From Actinomycetales bacterium (GTDB taxonomy: Bacteria > Actinomycetota > Actinomycetes > Actinomycetales > Dermatophilaceae), in the NCBI GenBank assembly GCA_016715285.1, contig JADKAO010000005.1:310001-374000 (forward strand): DNA of 64,000 nucleotides. The letters run 5' to 3'. Below the pieces are notes generated by a model. It saw nothing but the letters and a program-made list of their open reading frames with translations, was not told the origin of the DNA and did not search any database. Shown in pieces: positions 60,495 through 64,000 of this stretch (its first letter is position 1; each line of letters starts with the position of its first letter). Made by a program: the position numbers and the translations under genes.

Positions 60495-63413
60495 TCAACT
60501 CCGCGGCGCAGCAGTCTTTTTGGCGGTTGCCTTAGCCGTGGTCTGCTTCGCAGGGGTTGCCTTGGCGGCGGTCGCCTTGCGCGCGGTCGTCTTCTTGGCA
60601 GTTGTCTTGGTCGCAGCACGCTTGCGGGTCACCGGGCCGCGAGCACGCTTCTCGGCGAGGAGTTCATGTGCGCGCAACGGCGTGAGGGTGAGCGGGTCGT
60701 CGCCCTTGCGCAGCGTCGCGTTGGTCTCGCCGTCGGTCACATAGGGCCCGAACCGGCCGTCTTTGACGACAATCGGCTTGCCAGACACCGGGTCAGCGCC
60801 GAGCTCAGCCAGGGGCGCAGCAGCGGTCCGGCCGCCACGCGTCTTGGGCTGGGCATAAATCGCGAGCGCCTCGTCCAAAGTAATGTCGAAAAGCTGCGAT
60901 TCAGCTGCGAGAGAACGCGAATCGGTGCCCTTCTTGAGATAGGGACCGTAGCGACCGTTTTGCGCGGTGATCTCGATGCCCTCAGCATCGACGCCCACAA
61001 CGCGAGGCAGTGACAGCAGGCGCAGGGCAGCCTCAAGGTCGATGGTCGCCAGGTCCATGTCGGCGAAGAGCGACGCGGTGCGGGGTTTGACCGCAGCCGG
61101 CTTCTTACGACCCTTCGCTGGCGCAGCAGTCTCTGCCTCGGCTGGCTCTGGCAAGAGCTCGGTGACATAAGGCCCGTAACGCCCTGCCCGAGCGATGATT
61201 TCGTGCCCCGACACCGGGTCGCGACCGAGCACCCGGCCGTCATCGGACGCCACATCCAAGAGTTCGCGAGCCTTGGCCGGGGTCATCTCGTCCGGGGCGA
61301 TGTCGTCGGTGATGGTTGCCCGGCGCGGCTGCCAGTCAGCAGCTGCGTCGCCGGTAGCCTCCGCTGCCTCGCCGGCGCCCTCCACGGCGGCGCCGGGACG
61401 CACCTCACCCGTCGCTGGGTCAACGCCCGCGGGGACGGTCTCCTCGACATAGGGCCCGTAGCGACCGACCCGGACGACCATGCCATCGCCGAGTTGGATC
61501 GTGGAGATCTCGCGAGCGTCAATCTCGCCGAGGTGGTCGACCAGCGCCTTCAGCCCTTCGCCGGTGGTCGCCTCGTCGCCGAAGTAGAACCGGTTGAGCC
61601 ACTCAACCCGACGCTCATCGCCATTGGCAATCCGGTCGAGATCGCTCTCCATGGACGCGGTGAAGTCGTAGTCGACGAGTTCGGTGAAGTGCACTTCGAG
61701 CAGCCGCGTCACCGCAAAGGCCAGCCACGTGGGGATGAGGGCATTGCCACGCGTGCGCACATAGCCGCGGTCCTGAATCGTGCCGACGGTCGCGGCATAC
61801 GTCGATGGGCGCCCAATCCCCTTCTCTTCCATGGCTTTGACGAGTGTTGCCTCGGTGTACCGCGGCGGCGGCGAGGTCTCGTGGCCCTCAGCCTCGGTGT
61901 CGAGCACCGTGATCGCGACACCTTCGGCGAGCTGCGGCAGACGCCGCTCCTGCTCGTCTTCGCGCGCTTTGGCGAGGCGGCTTTCGTCCTGGCCTTCCTC
62001 GTATGCCGCAAGGAACCCGCGGAAGGTAATGACCGTCCCGCTCGCGGAGAGTTCGATCTCACGCGGGCTGTATGCCGTGCCGGCGGCACCATTGGCAGCG
62101 GTGGCGGACGGCATACCTGCGCTTGAAGAGCCTGAAAGCTCTGCGCGCAACTTGACGGACGCAGTCGAGCCGCGGGCGTCGGCCATCTGGGAGGCGATGG
62201 TGCGCTTCCAGATGAGCTCGTAGAGCGCGAAATCCTCGCCGCGCAATTGACCGGCGACCTGAGCAGGCGTGCGGAACTGATCGCCTGCCGGCCGGATGGC
62301 CTCGTGTGCTTCCTGGGCGTTCTTGGCCTTGGAGGCATAGTGGCGCGGGGCCTGGGGCACGTAGTCGGCGCCGTAGAGGTCACGCGCCTGGGCCCGAGCG
62401 GCCGAGATCGCCGAGGACGAGAGCGTGACCGAGTCGGTCCGCATATAGGTGATGTAGCCGTTTTCGTAGAGCCGCTGGGCGACCCTCATTGCGTTCTTGG
62501 ACGACATCCGCAGCTTGCGCGACGCCTCCTGCTGCAGCGTGGAGGTGGTGAAGGGCGCAGCTGGGCGACGGGTATACGGCTTGTCCGCCACACTCGCGAC
62601 CGTCACATCCGCGCTGGTCAGCGCGGTGGCGATGGCCGTGGCACGCGGCTCGTCGAGTTGGAGGGCCCGGCTCGTGAGGCGCCCGTCATCGCCGAAATCG
62701 CGGCCGGTCGCCACCCGCTGACCGTCCACGGCCGTGAGGCGCGCGCTGAAGGGCTCCCGGGATTGGGTCGGGGTGACCTGCGCGGTGACATCCCAATAGG
62801 AGGCAGCGCGGAAGGCCATCCGCTCGCGCTCCCGCTCGACAACCATCCGAGTGACGACCGATTGCACGCGGCCAGCGGACAGACCCTGGCGGACCTTGCG
62901 CCACAGCACCGGCGAGACCTCGTAGCCGTAAAGGCGGTCGAGAATGCGGCGGGTCTCCTGGGCGTCAACAAGGCGGGTGTCGAGCTCACGAGTGTTGACG
63001 ACGGCCCGCTGGATTGCCTCGCGAGTGATTTCGTTAAAAACCATGCGCTTCACGGGGATTCGCGGCTTGAGCGCCTCAAGGAGGTGCCAGGCGATGGCCT
63101 CGCCTTCGCGGTCCTCGTCCGTGGCGAGGTAGAGCTCGGACGCGTCTTTGAGCATCCGTTTGAGCTCGGCGACCTTCTTCTTCTTGTCGGCATCGACGAC
63201 GTAGTAGGGCTCGAACCCATTGTCGACGTCAACGGCGAACTTGCCGAACGGCCCCTTCTTCATGTCTTGGGGGAGTTCGCGCGGGTTGGGCAGGTCCCGG
63301 ATGTGGCCGACCGACGCCTCGACGTCGAACTCGGCGCCGAGATATCCGGCGATGCTCTTGACCTTCGTCGGTGACTCGACGATGACGAGCTTGCGCCCCT
63401 TACCTGCTGCCAC
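60495..63413 (-). CDS. topA: DNA topoisomerase I
   Basis: 972 residues. It relaxes negative supercoils with a tyrosine-DNA intermediate. The Toprim domain (LVIVESPTKVKSIAGYLG, TDEDREGEA) and the active-site region GYITYMRTDSVTLS are intact. Four repeated C-terminal DNA-binding motifs (each with RYGPY) and a Lys/Ala/Thr tail (KTTAKKTTARK) finish it. The GTG start at 63413 directly touches an octamer (63413-63420). It is long for the family by its tail. Confidence 0.96.
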   Translation of the reverse strand: MAAGKGRKLVIVESPTKVKSIAGYLGAEFDVEASVGHIRDLPNPRELPQDMKKGPFGKFAVDVDNGFEPYYVVDADKKKKVAELKRMLKDASELYLATDEDREGEAIAWHLLEALKPRIPVKRMVFNEITREAIQRAVVNTRELDTRLVDAQETRRILDRLYGYEVSPVLWRKVRQGLSAGRVQSVVTRMVVERERERMAFRAASYWDVTAQVTPTQSREPFSARLTAVDGQRVATGRDFGDDGRLTSRALQLDEPRATAIATALTSADVTVASVADKPYTRRPAAPFTTSTLQQEASRKLRMSSKNAMRVAQRLYENGYITYMRTDSVTLSSSAISAARAQARDLYGADYVPQAPRHYASKAKNAQEAHEAIRPAGDQFRTPAQVAGQLRGEDFALYELIWKRTIASQMADARGSTASVKLRAELSGSSSAGMPSATAANGAAGTAYSPREIELSASGTVITFRGFLAAYEEGQDESRLAKAREDEQERRLPQLAEGVAITVLDTEAEGHETSPPPRYTEATLVKAMEEKGIGRPSTYAATVGTIQDRGYVRTRGNALIPTWLAFAVTRLLEVHFTELVDYDFTASMESDLDRIANGDERRVEWLNRFYFGDEATTGEGLKALVDHLGEIDAREISTIQLGDGMVVRVGRYGPYVEETVPAGVDPATGEVRPGAAVEGAGEAAEATGDAAADWQPRRATITDDIAPDEMTPAKARELLDVASDDGRVLGRDPVSGHEIIARAGRYGPYVTELLPEPAEAETAAPAKGRKKPAAVKPRTASLFADMDLATIDLEAALRLLSLPRVVGVDAEGIEITAQNGRYGPYLKKGTDSRSLAAESQLFDITLDEALAIYAQPKTRGGRTAAAPLAELGADPVSGKPIVVKDGRFGPYVTDGETNATLRKGDDPLTLTPLRAHELLAEKRARGPVTRKRAATKTTAKKTTARKATAAKATPAKQTTAKATAKKTAAPRS

Positions 63414-63420
63414 GGCATAC

Positions 63421-63727
63421 CTCGCACTTTCCTGACACCTCGTGCAGCGGATTCGTCGCTGCGTGGACGGGGTGCGTGACGCACGGTAGCGGACGATTGG
63501 CCGAGCGAGGGGTCCGGCGCCGGCGCGGGCGGGGACCGGTGCGGCGCGCGGGTCGACTCAGGACCGGTTCACCCGGTGCAGGCGCCTCCGCGACTCGCGC
63601 CAGGCGGTCGCTCGCCATGGGGTGCGGATGCCGAGCCGCACGGTGCCGTCCCCGGATGCACCTCATCGGGCGAGGGCGACCGGGGAGCCCCGACCGGGGT
63701 TCGCGCCTGGGGCCAAGACGGGTCTTC
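63421..63727. other. Gap between topA and the TetR gene
   Basis: No gene-like frame, RNA or repeat was recognised in these bases, which are very GC-rich. They may hold the topA promoter and the remains of the TetR 3' end. Confidence 0.5.
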
Positions 63728-64000
63728 TCAGCTAGCGTGACGCTGGGCGCCAAGGCGTCGCACGATCGCGACACGCGGCTGGGAGCCGGCGGCCCGCACC
63801 GACGGGGTCGAGAACCAGAGCGCGGTGCGTAACCGGACGGTCTCTGGGTCACGCAAGTGGGCGGTCCCGATCTGGTCGAGGCCGACGAGGAAGGCGCTCA
63901 AGAGATCCTGCTCGTGGAGCAGCTTCGGAACCATGGCGAAGATCCCGTCGTCGTGCTCGTCGTGCAGCACCAGGCCCTCCTTGGTGCCGAAGTACCGGTA
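63728..64000 (-). CDS. TetR/AcrR family regulator, partial and possibly shortened
   Basis: 91 residues, cut at the window edge. The first part, YRYFGTKEGLVLHDEHDD, is the end of a TetR helix-turn-helix, so about 45 residues are missing upstream. The C-terminal ligand domain is unusually short: about 90 residues after the HTH, against 130-150 normally, with a final stretch (SQPRVAIVRRLGAQRHAS) not typical of the family. A frameshift or truncation is likely, but no continuation was found. Confidence 0.6.
   Translation of the reverse strand, partial: YRYFGTKEGLVLHDEHDDGIFAMVPKLLHEQDLLSAFLVGLDQIGTAHLRDPETVRLRTALWFSTPSVRAAGSQPRVAIVRRLGAQRHAS

Larger units (their letters stand above)
46..63420. 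repeat. Dispersed octamer GTATGCCG / CGGCATAC, about 95 copies
   Basis: By-eye reading finds about 44 copies as GTATGCC(G) and about 53 as (C)GGCATAC. Examples are 46-53, 18986, 19047, 20258, 22240, 28261, 33932, 35942, 41011, 51232 and 63413. Base composition predicts two or three. In genes it is read in all frames: Tyr-Ala or Ala-Tyr most often, but also Gly-Met-Pro (9368, 50300), Gly-Ile-Pro (17370) and Arg-His-Thr (538, 33961, 34508, 34582). The near-identical CTATGCCG is rare (about six seen), so codon preference alone does not account for it. Counts are manual and approximate. Function is unknown. Confidence 0.85.

Noticed and set aside
1..64000. CRISPR array, prophage or insertion sequence
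   Set aside because: No spaced direct repeats of the right size, no transposase or integrase motifs and no phage structural genes were seen.

Overview
The window is high-GC actinobacterial DNA with dense, mostly translationally coupled genes. Two blocks keep the gene order of Mycobacterium tuberculosis: Rv0496-Rv0500A (ppx, sugar isomerase, proC, excisionase-like HTH), and Rv3585-Rv3646c in outline (radA, disA, mutY, clpC, lsr2, lysS, fol genes, ftsH, hpt, tilS, Rv3626c-like, dacB, ppa, holB, topA). The fused folB-folK, the nadBC position, the DUF222-HNH gene and the small lysS-linked membrane protein suggest a Micrococcales member, possibly of the Intrasporangiaceae/Dermatophilaceae group. 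That placement is inference from gene content, not a search.

Layout. 1-8 kb: a BldC/excisionase-like regulator divergent from a Tat-type polysaccharide deacetylase, then a long minus-strand run ppx, isomerase, proline dehydrogenase, proC, a hypothetical, two GNAT acetyltransferases and an AcuC deacetylase. 8-16 kb: a 100-bp array of 11-bp repeats, a Cys-rich protein with a methyltransferase, radA-disA-mutY, a universal stress protein, a shortened MOSC-like gene, an ArgA-type acetyltransferase and a DUF2599 lipoprotein. 16-25 kb: clpC, a methyltransferase, and a DNA-repair group (Nei-type glycosylase and Ku on minus; DUF1877, ATP-dependent ligase and LigD-type polymerase on plus) ending in a strong hairpin, then lsr2. 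25-34 kb: lysS with a small membrane protein, a secreted M43 metalloprotease, an ATPase, nadC-nadB with a DUF2520 gene, and a lone cytochrome P450. 34-46 kb: an orphan NuoD-like protein coupled to a one-pass membrane protein, then DUF3180, folBK, folP, folE, ftsH, hpt, tilS, a zinc protease and dacB on minus, with ppa divergent. 46-54 kb: PIG-L deacetylase, NlpC/P60 hydrolase, DUF4921 protein, a coupled lipid kinase-PAP2-PAP2 operon, DUF1206, GNAT and tRNA-Thr(CGT). 54-64 kb: secreted S33 hydrolase, holB-tmk, a TipAL-like MerR regulator, a DUF222-HNH nuclease, topA, and the C-terminal part of a TetR regulator cut by the window edge.

Working together: genome maintenance dominates (radA, disA, mutY, nei, Ku/ligase/polymerase, lsr2, holB, topA, HNH), alongside folate and NAD synthesis, protein quality control (ClpC, FtsH) and envelope enzymes (dacB, NlpC/P60, PAP2). 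No insertion sequence, prophage or CRISPR array was seen.

The most unusual feature is not a gene. The octamer GTATGCCG (complement CGGCATAC) occurs roughly 95 times by eye, about one per 670 bp. It appears in both orientations, in every reading frame and between genes, where two to three copies would be expected from base composition. In several places two copies face each other as inverted repeats. No function known to me explains it.
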